Shown one piece after another: positions 44,298-53,372 of a stretch of 64,000 nt of DNA. The position numbers and the translations under genes were made by a program. Origin of the DNA: Myroides odoratimimus (lineage in GTDB: Bacteria; Bacteroidota; Bacteroidia; Flavobacteriales; Flavobacteriaceae); contig NZ_BCMQ01000001.1 of assembly GCF_001485415.1 (NCBI RefSeq), forward strand, positions 186,001-250,000. Direction: 5' to 3'. The notes under the pieces are model-generated. The model saw only the letters and a list, made by a program, of their open reading frames with translations, made no database searches and was not told the origin of the DNA. Numbering within the stretch: the stretch's first letter is position 1; every line of letters starts with the position of its first letter.

Positions 44298-45026
44298 TTA
44301 GAGTTTGATTTTTTCTTTATCCCATGATACCACCACGACACCTTTAGAATAATGTTGTGCAATCACATCAGCTTCTGTCAAGTGCAGATCGCCTATACTA
44401 TAATCAAACTCCATTGTATCAAATTTTATTGTTCTAATAGGCCATTCTTTATGGTGTATCTGATATCGAAACAGCTCCTCATGTACATATACATACAGAC
44501 AATAACGCTCTGTCAACCACAAATCTAATGTAGACTTATCCTTAACTTTCTCCCCTTTTTGATATTCAAGTTTTAGAAAGAAGCGTTTCTTTTCGTTTAA
44601 AGATAGATAAGCATTTTTCTCACGAATTATATCTGACTTTTCATAAGGTAACCCAGATATCGTACGAGATACAAATGCAGATAGGCTTTTTCCTACTTCT
44701 ATATTGATAAAATAAACTCCTGGTTTTCCATCTATCACAACATAAGTACGCACGTTAATCTCATCAAAATCAGATACCACACCCACTGCAGGTAAACGAC
44801 GTGGACGAATATTCTCCATCGTGAATGGCACGATAGATACATAGTACTTCCCATCTAGACTATCCAGTTCTAAGTCTTCTGGCACTAAGGGTCTCAGTAC
44901 CTCTAGAGGCACTTCAAAATGTAAAAAGATAGCTCTATTCCACTCTTGATAGAACTTCCAAGGTCCTTCAGGCAATGCCCAAGGACGATGGGACACTGAA
45001 CTTAACACATCATCTATTTGGCTCAT
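44298..45026 (-). CDS. YqjF/DUF2071 family protein
   Basis: From MSQIDDVLSSVSHRPWALPE the protein has 242 residues. It shows the DUF2071 opening (WALPEGPWKFYQEWNRAIFLHFEVPLEVLRPLVPEDLELD), then MENIRPRRLPAVGVVSDFDEINVRTYV and GLPY. An ATG 21 codons upstream is possible but adds a non-conserved leader. The family is unrelated to known enzymes; structure resembles acetoacetate-decarboxylase-type barrels. Function unknown. Confidence 0.75.
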   Translation of the reverse strand: MSQIDDVLSSVSHRPWALPEGPWKFYQEWNRAIFLHFEVPLEVLRPLVPEDLELDSLDGKYYVSIVPFTMENIRPRRLPAVGVVSDFDEINVRTYVVIDGKPGVYFINIEVGKSLSAFVSRTISGLPYEKSDIIREKNAYLSLNEKKRFFLKLEYQKGEKVKDKSTLDLWLTERYCLYVYVHEELFRYQIHHKEWPIRTIKFDTMEFDYSIGDLHLTEADVIAQHYSKGVVVVSWDKEKIKL

Positions 45027-45155
45027 ATTGTATTTTTTTACTAAGCAATTTACATAAATAAACACAACCTTATTACTATTTAAAGACAATTAATCTCAAT
45101 CAAATATCCTCAAACCATCAAAAGCTGAATAGAAGCTACCTTATCACTATATTCA

Positions 45156-46163
45156 TTAATTCACTTCAGCTGTCCACTCAATCCCACTGATATCTATCAG
45201 TCGAAGAACAACACTCTGTTTAGGATGAGCTACACCAGGCTCAAAAGTAAGATCAGCCTTTGCACCTAAAGGAATAATCAAACTGTGTTTACCAGGAGCT
45301 ATCTTAGCTACATAGCGATTACTGATTTGTTCTTTACTCAGTTTTGACAGTGCTTCACCATCCCACTTCTGAATAACCTCTCCATCCCTAGTTTCTAATT
45401 GCACACCTATAAGGAATGATCCATATACATCTGCACCTTCTACACGATATACTTCAAACTTCAACTGTCCTTCTCTCCAAGTCACATCTGCCAACTCTAG
45501 CTTAGGCTTAACAGACTTATTGTGTAGAGTACCAAACACTCCTCCGTGGAAAACTTGATTCGTATATAATGTCAATAATAACACCGCAAAAGATCCTATG
45601 AATACCACAGGCTTAAGATTCTTAATAGGTAATTCTCCTGAGCCTAAGAAACCAAACCACTTCTTAGTCGTAAATGCCTTGCCTTTCTTTGCAAAATAAT
45701 AATCTAGAGAACCATATCCACCTCCTGTCAAGAATAACATAAATCCTGTTGCTACACCTAGCACTCCTATCTGCCATTCGTCTAAACATGTAGTCCCTAT
45801 CCAGCCAGAACCTAGTAAGATTCCCATCGCCAAAAAGAATACCCCTACAGACATCAGCCTAGTGAATAGACCTAACATAATAAACAATCCTACAATAGCC
45901 TCTACTATTGTAAAGATAACCATCGCCCACCATAGCATATCAGGATTGCTCACTAGATATTCTATAAGCGGTTTTATACCTAAAGCATTTGGCAAAAAAT
46001 GATTAAACTTCGCACCAATATATCCTGCTTCTTCTTCTATTAATTTGTTCTCTAATATTAACCTACGCCAAAAAGCAGAGAAATAAGTCCATCCAACTAC
46101 TAAGCGAATTCCAAGTGTAAAAAATCCAGCCGTTGTATACGACTGCTTATTAAAAATTTGCAT
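45156..46163 (-). CDS. DoxD/DoxA-type TQO small-subunit membrane protein
   Basis: 335 residues. The N-terminal half (about residues 10-160) holds four hydrophobic helices with the DoxX/DoxD look, including IEYLVSNPDMLWWAMVIFT and FTIVEAIVGLFIMLGL. The C-terminal half after a membrane segment near 185-200 is DoxA-like (VTWREGQLKFEVYRVEGADVYGS). The two subunits are separate in archaeal thiosulfate:quinone oxidoreductase, so this is a natural fusion. Activity in this organism is not proven. Confidence 0.75.
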   Translation of the reverse strand: MQIFNKQSYTTAGFFTLGIRLVVGWTYFSAFWRRLILENKLIEEEAGYIGAKFNHFLPNALGIKPLIEYLVSNPDMLWWAMVIFTIVEAIVGLFIMLGLFTRLMSVGVFFLAMGILLGSGWIGTTCLDEWQIGVLGVATGFMLFLTGGGYGSLDYYFAKKGKAFTTKKWFGFLGSGELPIKNLKPVVFIGSFAVLLLTLYTNQVFHGGVFGTLHNKSVKPKLELADVTWREGQLKFEVYRVEGADVYGSFLIGVQLETRDGEVIQKWDGEALSKLSKEQISNRYVAKIAPGKHSLIIPLGAKADLTFEPGVAHPKQSVVLRLIDISGIEWTAEVN

Positions 46164-46281
46164 GATTTTAAATTAAAATAGTGTAATCAATTTGTTTTAA
46201 CTCATTAAAATACAAACCCATAGATCATTATCCCGTCGTTCATTCTAGAGAATAACAATACTTAGGTAAGTATATAAATCC

Positions 46282-46671
46282 TTACGCTATAGCTAATTTA
46301 AACTGCTGATATAATATATATTTAGGAGGGTCGGTTCCTGCTATATTAAGAATATAGTCTAATTGTACTCCCTTACTGTGGTGAAATAAAGCCAAGTCTA
46401 CTCCCGTTGTATAAGCCAACGAACTCAACGATATTCCTTTTACTTTTTGCTTTAACTGCTTTGAAGAAACAGTTACAGATGAAGTCTCTACATCACAAGA
46501 AATCTGATTAACGCCTAATGCTTTATTTGCATTCAAAGAACGTTCTACCTGAAGTCCTGATACCTCAAAAAAAGCCTTCTTAGCAGAACAGCCAACTGTA
46601 GTAAACATCAAGAGTGCTATCCATAGATAACACTGTATTTGTACCGCTACTTTCTTTTTCAAGGTTAACAT
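46282..46671 (-). CDS. small lipoprotein
   Basis: 129 residues with a long N-region, hydrophobic core and lipobox TTVGC near residue 28. The mature part is about 100 residues without a recognised domain. It stands alone. Confidence 0.5.
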   Translation of the reverse strand: MLTLKKKVAVQIQCYLWIALLMFTTVGCSAKKAFFEVSGLQVERSLNANKALGVNQISCDVETSSVTVSSKQLKQKVKGISLSSLAYTTGVDLALFHHSKGVQLDYILNIAGTDPPKYILYQQFKLAIA

Positions 46672-46751
46672 TTAATATATACTCTCATCATTAAAGGCTC
46701 AAAAATAGCCTTTTAAGTTTAATTTTAACAATTACAATTGACAAAGTATTG

Positions 46752-47252
46752 TTAAACTAGGCTTGTTAGATTTACGAGAAAGTTCTCTTCATCCACTCCT
46801 TCAACCTTAAAGCAAGCTACTGTACCAGGGTACATCTTCTCTCTAGACAATACAGACAGGCACTGATGATAATCTGCTAATCCATAAAAAGCACTTCCTA
46901 TATCCACCATGACACCTTGTGGGTAAAAACAGACTATCTCTCCTTCTACCTGATCACCTAGCTCCTTTTTAAATACAGCCCAATGCTCTTCATAAAGCAT
47001 TTTACTCTGTGACCATTGATCGAGAAACTCCTCATGACTTATTTCATTTAGAAACTCTTTATCCTCGTCTTCTAACAACGTTTCGGGCAAAAAGAACTCT
47101 TGATCTCTTATCTCAATATAACTATTCGTCCAACAGCCATTATGATTAGTCACACTGCGCAGATAATAGCCTTCTTCAGACACCTCATAATAACTGATAC
47201 AGCCTTCCACTCCCTCGAGTTCTAAATGGTCATAACTATAATATGCATTCAT
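46752..47252 (-). CDS. hypothetical protein with S1-like C-terminus
   Basis: 166 residues. The first half is acidic with no known domain. The last 70 residues (GDQVEGEIVCFYPQGVMVDIGSAF to NFLVNLTSLV) look like an S1/OB RNA-binding fold. Eight bases after the next upstream gene, so probably one unit with it. Such pairs appear near toxin-immunity regions, but nothing here proves this. Confidence 0.55.
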   Translation of the reverse strand: MNAYYSYDHLELEGVEGCISYYEVSEEGYYLRSVTNHNGCWTNSYIEIRDQEFFLPETLLEDEDKEFLNEISHEEFLDQWSQSKMLYEEHWAVFKKELGDQVEGEIVCFYPQGVMVDIGSAFYGLADYHQCLSVLSREKMYPGTVACFKVEGVDEENFLVNLTSLV

Positions 47253-47260
47253 ATTTATTA

Positions 47261-48205
47261 CTATTTATGAGGTATAAACTCATAAGGCATACACAATACC
47301 CTTTCTAATTTTCGCATTAGCTCTTCTTCTGTATCTGCATACGTAATATGATGTTCTAACATATTGTTCAAGTCCACATTGGTTGTTCCTTTAGAAACAG
47401 GGTGTTTAACCTTAACCAACGATACTTTAAACTGATTATCTATCCAGAACACCTCTATAAACAGTTTGTCATTACTAGCGAAGTACAGTAGCTCATTGGA
47501 TTGATAACTCTTCTTTCCTCTTATCAGCTTATGAACGACAACATACCAATACCCGTACTGAACAAACGGTAGCAAATCCTGATCTGTCTGATTCAATAAC
47601 TTTTGTACAACCTCTTTCACACTTCCCAGATCATGACTTTGACAGAGGACTTCATACTTCCTAAACTCACCTTCATAATCCCAACTACCGAGCACACGAT
47701 TATACTCCATATATTCTACTTCATACCCTACCTTATCATTACTATACATCACATATATACCTCTACCATCCTTTATATTCTCAGCCGTAAATAATAAAGT
47801 ATCTTCTAGATATCCCTCTCCTATTGGATTATTAATACCTACAGACCAATGTTCTGATACCGCTAATGTCCATGACCACTGCGTGGACTTTTCTATTTTC
47901 TCTATAATTTCTTTCTGACGCTTATAAAGTTGAGTCAAGTACTTACCATCACTTCCTTTCTTCTCACCTCCTTCTATATACGATAACCAATCTTTTAAGA
48001 TATCCATGAACACCAACTTTCCCTCCTCAGTTAGATCATCTTCATATAGAACTACTTCACGCTTCAGCACTCCATATTCATCAAAATTACTTGAAGAAAC
48101 AAGACGCTTATTCTCAGCAAAACTCAACAAAGTCACAATCCCTACCACCAAACTTCCCTTATGTCCTGCTAAATATTCATCGATGTCTAATATGATTCTT
48201 CTCAT
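47261..48205 (-). CDS. hypothetical soluble protein
   Basis: 314 residues, no signal or membrane segment, rich in Tyr, Trp and acidic residues. No family recognised. It is the first gene of a two-gene unit with the S1-like protein. Confidence 0.6.
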   Translation of the reverse strand: MRRIILDIDEYLAGHKGSLVVGIVTLLSFAENKRLVSSSNFDEYGVLKREVVLYEDDLTEEGKLVFMDILKDWLSYIEGGEKKGSDGKYLTQLYKRQKEIIEKIEKSTQWSWTLAVSEHWSVGINNPIGEGYLEDTLLFTAENIKDGRGIYVMYSNDKVGYEVEYMEYNRVLGSWDYEGEFRKYEVLCQSHDLGSVKEVVQKLLNQTDQDLLPFVQYGYWYVVVHKLIRGKKSYQSNELLYFASNDKLFIEVFWIDNQFKVSLVKVKHPVSKGTTNVDLNNMLEHHITYADTEEELMRKLERVLCMPYEFIPHK

Positions 48206-48673
48206 GGTACTCTTTTTATTGTGCTAAACGATCTTGTCTGTTATCATTCTTATACGGTGTCAAAAATACGAAAGACTATAATAATACTTTCTACCTGTGA
48301 CGATATTGCCTACTTATGCCTACTAATAAACACTTATGGTCCCATAAACTGGGACACTATACAATAAAAAAAGAGGCTATCCTACAACAGATAACCTCTC
48401 CAGATTGTCATTCTCTCCAACTTGCTCATAAAGATTCAGACTTTCTTTACTTAAAACCTACATTAAGCATTAGTAAAGCCTTATGGTCAACATCTCTATT
48501 TAATTAAATCAGTACTCAAAACATAGCACTTATGCTTCTTCTTTAATTAATGATAGTCTCTTTGCGATATCAACCTAAGCATCACTAATGAATCCAATAG
48601 ATTTTGTTTTAAAAATACTATATTATGAAAGGATAAATATAAAGCATTAAAATCAAAAATAGTAGTTAAACTT
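48206..48673. other. gap with a terminator-like hairpin and possible gene remnants
   Basis: No intact gene. On the minus strand there are short open stretches (one ends EQVGENDNLERLSVVG, another ends RLSLIKEEA), consistent with a decayed gene. A hairpin AGAGGCTAT / ATAACCTCT at 48372-48399 with a T run on the minus-strand side looks like its terminator. Confidence 0.35.
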
Positions 48674-49594
48674 CTAAAAAAGAATCATATTCTCAAAGTT
48701 TACCATTACTTCATATCCTTTAGAACTAAAATACTCCAAAGGGTCATTTTTAGAAGCGACCATCACAAAATCTCCTCCCCAGCCTCCTAGACTTTTGATT
48801 GATCCGTCGAAGTCTGCAAATAAACTTTGCTTCACAGTAGCGACTCCTAATACCTCACTCATAATCTGCTCATGCTCATCCATTAGTTGACTAAACTCTT
48901 CTAATGTAGTGCTAACAGACATCGCCTTACTAATCTCTGATATACGCTCTACCTGATGGTGAATACCATGGCGTTTCGCTTTAAAATTAGCAATAGCCTC
49001 TTTACTGCTCTTCTTCTGATTTAGGTATACGAAGTATAAATGCTCTTTAAAAGACGGATTAAAGGACACCTGCTCTACCTCAGGATGGTTTACATCAGTT
49101 AAGGTATAAAAGATTCCTTGATCATGACGAGCACAGGCAATATCATATCCACTACCACCGAATGACTCCTGTAATAGTTGATATGGATTAATATTAAACC
49201 ACTGCGCTACATTATTAATCCAAGTAGAAGAAGTCCCTAATCCCCATAAACGAGGAAAAGTTAGCTCAGATACCACCTCATATCCAGTTCCCTCTACTAG
49301 AATAGAAGGATTCTGTCTATGTGCAGCACGCAGTACATCTACTAGCGTTTTATAATACTCCGATTGATGTTCGATTTCATGCGTATCTAGTACATCTTGA
49401 AGAGGCACTACCTCACTCATCCAGATACTACCGTCCACATCATAGCTCGTCCAATGAATACAGTCACCTTCCTTCTCCTTTACCTTCAGTGATTGTCCAT
49501 ACTTAGTAGGCAAGGCAAAAGCCTTAGCTCCTTCTAGCACGACATACTCTCCTGAGATAAGCAGTTTTCCGTTACTATAATATTCTTTCACCAT
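48674..49594 (-). CDS. GYDIA-family GHMP kinase
   Basis: 306 residues with the GHMP-kinase opening SNGKLLISGEYVVLEGAKAFALP, the phosphate-binding LWGLGTSSTWINNVAQW and the family-defining SGYDIACARHDQGIFY; ending LGGWGGDFVMVASK. In flavobacteria this enzyme lies with HMG-CoA reductase and probably serves as the second kinase of the mevalonate pathway (phosphomevalonate kinase role is inference). Its ATG shares one base with the stop of the HMG-CoA reductase gene. Confidence 0.85.
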   Translation of the reverse strand: MVKEYYSNGKLLISGEYVVLEGAKAFALPTKYGQSLKVKEKEGDCIHWTSYDVDGSIWMSEVVPLQDVLDTHEIEHQSEYYKTLVDVLRAAHRQNPSILVEGTGYEVVSELTFPRLWGLGTSSTWINNVAQWFNINPYQLLQESFGGSGYDIACARHDQGIFYTLTDVNHPEVEQVSFNPSFKEHLYFVYLNQKKSSKEAIANFKAKRHGIHHQVERISEISKAMSVSTTLEEFSQLMDEHEQIMSEVLGVATVKQSLFADFDGSIKSLGGWGGDFVMVASKNDPLEYFSSKGYEVMVNFENMILF

Positions 49595-50910
49595 TATTTG
49601 CGAAGGCTTTCTAGCAGTTCTACTACTGCACTATGGGATACTACATTCTTTTCGAAATGAGCTACTACTTTTACTCTTTCTGCATCTGTTGCCTTGAACT
49701 GGTTTAGGATATTCATTAAGTGCATCTTCATGTGTCCTTGTTGAATACCTGTCGTTGTCAATGATTTTACAGCAGCGAAGTTCTGTGCTAATCCAGCTAC
49801 AGCTATGATTTGCATTAACTCAGTAGCAGATGGACTCTGAAGCATCTTTAAAGCTACCTTTACCATAGGGTGTAATGAAGTTAATCCTCCCACAGTTCCT
49901 AGTGCTAGTGGCAAATCAATCCAGAATTTAAAGACACCATTCTCTATACTAGCATGAGATAAACTGCTATACTGACCACTGCGAGCAGCATAAGCATGTA
50001 CTCCTGCCTCGATAGCTCTGAAGTCATTCCCTGTAGCTAGTACCACAGCATCTACCCCATTCATCACTCCCTTATTATGCGTTACTGCTCTAAAAGGCTC
50101 TACCTCTGCGATACGCACAGCTTGTACAAATTTCTCTGCGAATAACTGCGGTTCTTTAATATCCTTCCCTTTTAGGTCTTCGATCGGACAGCTAACTTCA
50201 GCTCTTACCACACAGTTAGGTACATAGTTAGACAGAATGCTCATCACTACATCTACTGCTTTCTCCTCTTCTGTAAACGCTGTACAGTTCATCGCCTCCG
50301 TTTTTAGCGTTTTAGCGATTTGCTCTAGACAAGAGTTAATGAAGTTTGCCCCCATACTATCTTTTGTCTCGAATGTCACATGCAGTTGATAATAATTATC
50401 CACATCAGCAGTCTTATCTCTTAGCTCGATCGCTGAGATACCTCCACCGCGCTTCTGCATATTCTGTGTGATAGAGTTCGTATCTTCATAGAACTTACTA
50501 TCTATATCTTTAATAAACTGAACTAGTTTACTCTTGTCTCCTTTATATATAAAGTGTACTTGTCCTATCTTCTCTGTCCCTAGTATAGTAGTCTTAAATC
50601 CGCCTCGTTCTGACCAGAACTTAGCAGCCTTAGAAGCTGCAGCTACTACAGAACTCTCTTCTATCACCATCGGAATAGTGTACCATCTATCGTTAATTCT
50701 AAAGTTAGGAGCTACACCAAAAGGCAAATAGAAATTCGTAATCGTATTCTCTATAAACTCATCGTGAAGCTTCTGTAATTCCTCATCTGAATTCCAATAT
50801 TGTTCTATCAATTCTACTGTATCAGCAGAATTAGAAAAATAGGTTTGTGCTATCCAATTGATTTTGTCTTGTTTACTCAACTTAGAGAATCCATTAATAT
50901 TACCTTCCAT
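49594..50910 (-). CDS. mvaA: hydroxymethylglutaryl-CoA reductase, class II
   Basis: 438 residues, class II type. Visible are GFSKLSKQDKINWIA at the start, MVIEESSVVAAASKAAKFW, GVMNGVDAVVLATGNDFRAIEAGVHAYAA, LALGTVGGLTSLHP and GLAQNFAAVKSL...GIQQGHMKMHL. Class II enzymes of this kind usually make mevalonate in bacteria with the pathway. First gene of a two-gene unit with the GYDIA kinase. Confidence 0.93.
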   Translation of the reverse strand: MEGNINGFSKLSKQDKINWIAQTYFSNSADTVELIEQYWNSDEELQKLHDEFIENTITNFYLPFGVAPNFRINDRWYTIPMVIEESSVVAAASKAAKFWSERGGFKTTILGTEKIGQVHFIYKGDKSKLVQFIKDIDSKFYEDTNSITQNMQKRGGGISAIELRDKTADVDNYYQLHVTFETKDSMGANFINSCLEQIAKTLKTEAMNCTAFTEEEKAVDVVMSILSNYVPNCVVRAEVSCPIEDLKGKDIKEPQLFAEKFVQAVRIAEVEPFRAVTHNKGVMNGVDAVVLATGNDFRAIEAGVHAYAARSGQYSSLSHASIENGVFKFWIDLPLALGTVGGLTSLHPMVKVALKMLQSPSATELMQIIAVAGLAQNFAAVKSLTTTGIQQGHMKMHLMNILNQFKATDAERVKVVAHFEKNVVSHSAVVELLESLRK

Positions 50911-50930
50911 CTTTATTTTTGTTTATGCCA

Positions 50931-50938
50931 CAAAGATA
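50931..50938 (-). promoter_or_regulatory. -7 promoter box of the HMG-CoA reductase gene (TATCTTTG)
   Basis: Exact TAnnTTTG, 21 bases before the start codon. Confidence 0.45.
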
Positions 50939-51123
50939 ACTCATTCTTACAAGGTTAAAAAAACTAAAAAAACAGCTATTAGTACTTTTTGTTTATGATA
51001 TTATGATTTTTATTACCAAAATAGCTTCAACAGAATTAGACTTTTTTTGGTTTATTCGAAAAATAAATTGGTGTAAATCATATTTTTTCATTAAAATTGG
51101 AAGTTTTTTCGATTAAATAGATA

Positions 51124-53289
51124 ATGAAACACCTTAACCTAACCCTACTATTTTGTATCATAGCTACCCAAATTGGGTTGGCTCAGAAACAAATTGCACA
51201 AGAAGAAATTTGGAACGGCACATTTAGAACGAAAGTAATGCAATCCGTTAATTCGATGGAAAAATCGAATCAATACTCACGCATTGAGCGCGTTGCTAAA
51301 GACCACCAAGAAATAAACCTTTATAACTTCGAAACACTAGAAAAAGCAAAAACAATCTTTTCTACTAGTGCGTTTAAAGATATTAAATCGATAGATACTT
51401 ATATCTTCGATCATAAAGAAGAACAATTATTAATAGGAACGAACACCACTCCTATTTACCGTCGTTCTGCTTTAACTGATTTTTATTTGTTCAACCCAAC
51501 TAAAAATTCACTAGTTAAAATAGCAGATCACAAAATATCTGAACCAACATTCTCTAATGATGGTTCTAAAATAGCTTATGCGTATCAGAATAACTTATAT
51601 ATCTATGATATCGCTTCTCAAAAAACACAACAGATAACGAATGATGGTAAGAAAAATCATATCATCAATGGTATCTCTGATTGGGTATACGAAGAAGAGT
51701 TTGGTATCGTACGCATGTTTGATTGGAATAAGAATGGAGACAAGATAGCTTATATTAAGTTTGATGAGACTGACGTTCCAGAATATTCAATGGATGTATA
51801 TGGAACAGGACTTTATCCTACTCAAGATAAGTTTAAATATCCTAAAGCAGGAGAAAAGAACTCTCTAGTATCTATCCATATCTACGATGTGAAGTCTAAC
51901 CAGACAAGTAAAGTAGACTTAAGCGAGTTCAACGATTTCTATATCCCTAGAATCAAATGGACAAATGACAATCAATACTTAAGTGCTCAAATCATCAATA
52001 GACATCAGAATGACTTAAAAGTATTCTTCATCGATGGAAATACATTAAGCAAAAAACTGATTCTAAATGAGACAGATAAGGCTTATGTAGATGTAGCTAC
52101 GCTTAGCTTCTTAGACAACAACGATTTCGTATGGCTAAGTGAGAGAGATGGTCATAACCACCTATACTACTATAACAAAGAAGGTAAATTAGTAAACCAA
52201 ATCACAAAAGGGAATTGGGAAGTAACGGATTACTACGGTATCGATACTAAATCTAAGAAACTTTACTTCCAGTCTGTAGAAGAAGGTTCTATCTATAGAG
52301 GAGTGTATTCTATAGACCTTAATGGAAAAAATAAAAAGAAACTATCTGAGAAACTAGGAACGAATAGAGCGATATTCAGCCCTAACTTCGAACAGTTTAT
52401 CAATGTGTACTCTTCTAGTACAGTAGCTCCTACTTACACTTTACAACAGTCTAAAACAGGTAAAGTGGTAAAAGAAATTCTAAACAACAAAGAATTAGAG
52501 AGCAAATTATTAGACTATAACTTACCTACTAAAGAATTCATACAGATTCCTACTGTTAACGGATTACAGCTTAACGCTTGGGTAATGAAACCTAAAGACT
52601 TTGATCCTGCTAAGAAATATCCTGTGTTTATGTATCAGTACAGTGGTCCTGGATCACAACAAGTAGCTGATAAATGGCTAGACTCTAACGACTATTGGCA
52701 TGCTATGCTTACTCAGAAAGGGTATATCGTAGTGACTGTAGATGGTAGAGGAACAGGATTCAGAGGAGCTGAGTTTAAAAAAATGACACAAAACCAATTG
52801 GGTAGATATGAAGTAGATGACCAGATCATCGCTGCTAAATACCTAGGTCAACAATCTTATGTAGATGCTAGCAGAATAGGTATCTGGGGATGGAGCTACG
52901 GAGGGTTTATGTCTTCTAATGCTATCCTACAAGGAAACGACGTATTCAAACTAGCTATCGCTGTAGCACCAGTGATTAACTGGAGATACTATGACAGTAT
53001 CTATACTGAGCGCTATATGACTACTCCACAGGAGAACCAAGCTGGATATGATGATAACTCACCTATCACACATGCTTCTAAACTAAAAGGTCGTTACCTA
53101 CTAGTACACGGTACTGCTGACGACAACGTACACGTACAGAATGCTATGGCTATGATAGAAGCGCTAGTACAAGAGAACAAAGACTTCGACTGGCTAATCT
53201 ATCCAGATAAGAATCACGGTATCTCAGGAGGAAATACAAGATTACAATTATATACGAAGATGACTAATTTCATCTTAAACAATTTATAA
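51124..53289 (+). CDS. S9-family dipeptidyl peptidase IV-like protease
   Basis: 721 residues with a signal peptide (ending GLAQ), a beta-propeller (residues about 80-470) and an alpha/beta-hydrolase domain. Catalytic Ser591 lies in GWSYGGFMSS, Asp near 666 in HGTADDNVH, His698 in KNHGIS. The DPP-IV double-Glu motif is present (DWVYEEEF, Glu190-191), so it should release X-Pro or X-Ala dipeptides. Two POT transporters follow, which fits dipeptide release and uptake. Confidence 0.92.
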   Translation: MKHLNLTLLFCIIATQIGLAQKQIAQEEIWNGTFRTKVMQSVNSMEKSNQYSRIERVAKDHQEINLYNFETLEKAKTIFSTSAFKDIKSIDTYIFDHKEEQLLIGTNTTPIYRRSALTDFYLFNPTKNSLVKIADHKISEPTFSNDGSKIAYAYQNNLYIYDIASQKTQQITNDGKKNHIINGISDWVYEEEFGIVRMFDWNKNGDKIAYIKFDETDVPEYSMDVYGTGLYPTQDKFKYPKAGEKNSLVSIHIYDVKSNQTSKVDLSEFNDFYIPRIKWTNDNQYLSAQIINRHQNDLKVFFIDGNTLSKKLILNETDKAYVDVATLSFLDNNDFVWLSERDGHNHLYYYNKEGKLVNQITKGNWEVTDYYGIDTKSKKLYFQSVEEGSIYRGVYSIDLNGKNKKKLSEKLGTNRAIFSPNFEQFINVYSSSTVAPTYTLQQSKTGKVVKEILNNKELESKLLDYNLPTKEFIQIPTVNGLQLNAWVMKPKDFDPAKKYPVFMYQYSGPGSQQVADKWLDSNDYWHAMLTQKGYIVVTVDGRGTGFRGAEFKKMTQNQLGRYEVDDQIIAAKYLGQQSYVDASRIGIWGWSYGGFMSSNAILQGNDVFKLAIAVAPVINWRYYDSIYTERYMTTPQENQAGYDDNSPITHASKLKGRYLLVHGTADDNVHVQNAMAMIEALVQENKDFDWLIYPDKNHGISGGNTRLQLYTKMTNFILNNL

Positions 53290-53372
53290 GCCAAAATAAC
53301 CTTACACCTAAAACCAACCAAAGTACTATATCACCAATAAGTACGAACTAAAACAAACTAATATTTACTTAA

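Noticed and set aside
48316..48507. 63-codon plus-strand frame between the hypothetical gene pair and the GYDIA kinase
   Set aside because: Composition is not protein-like, it covers a minus-strand terminator hairpin, and no promoter box is near.
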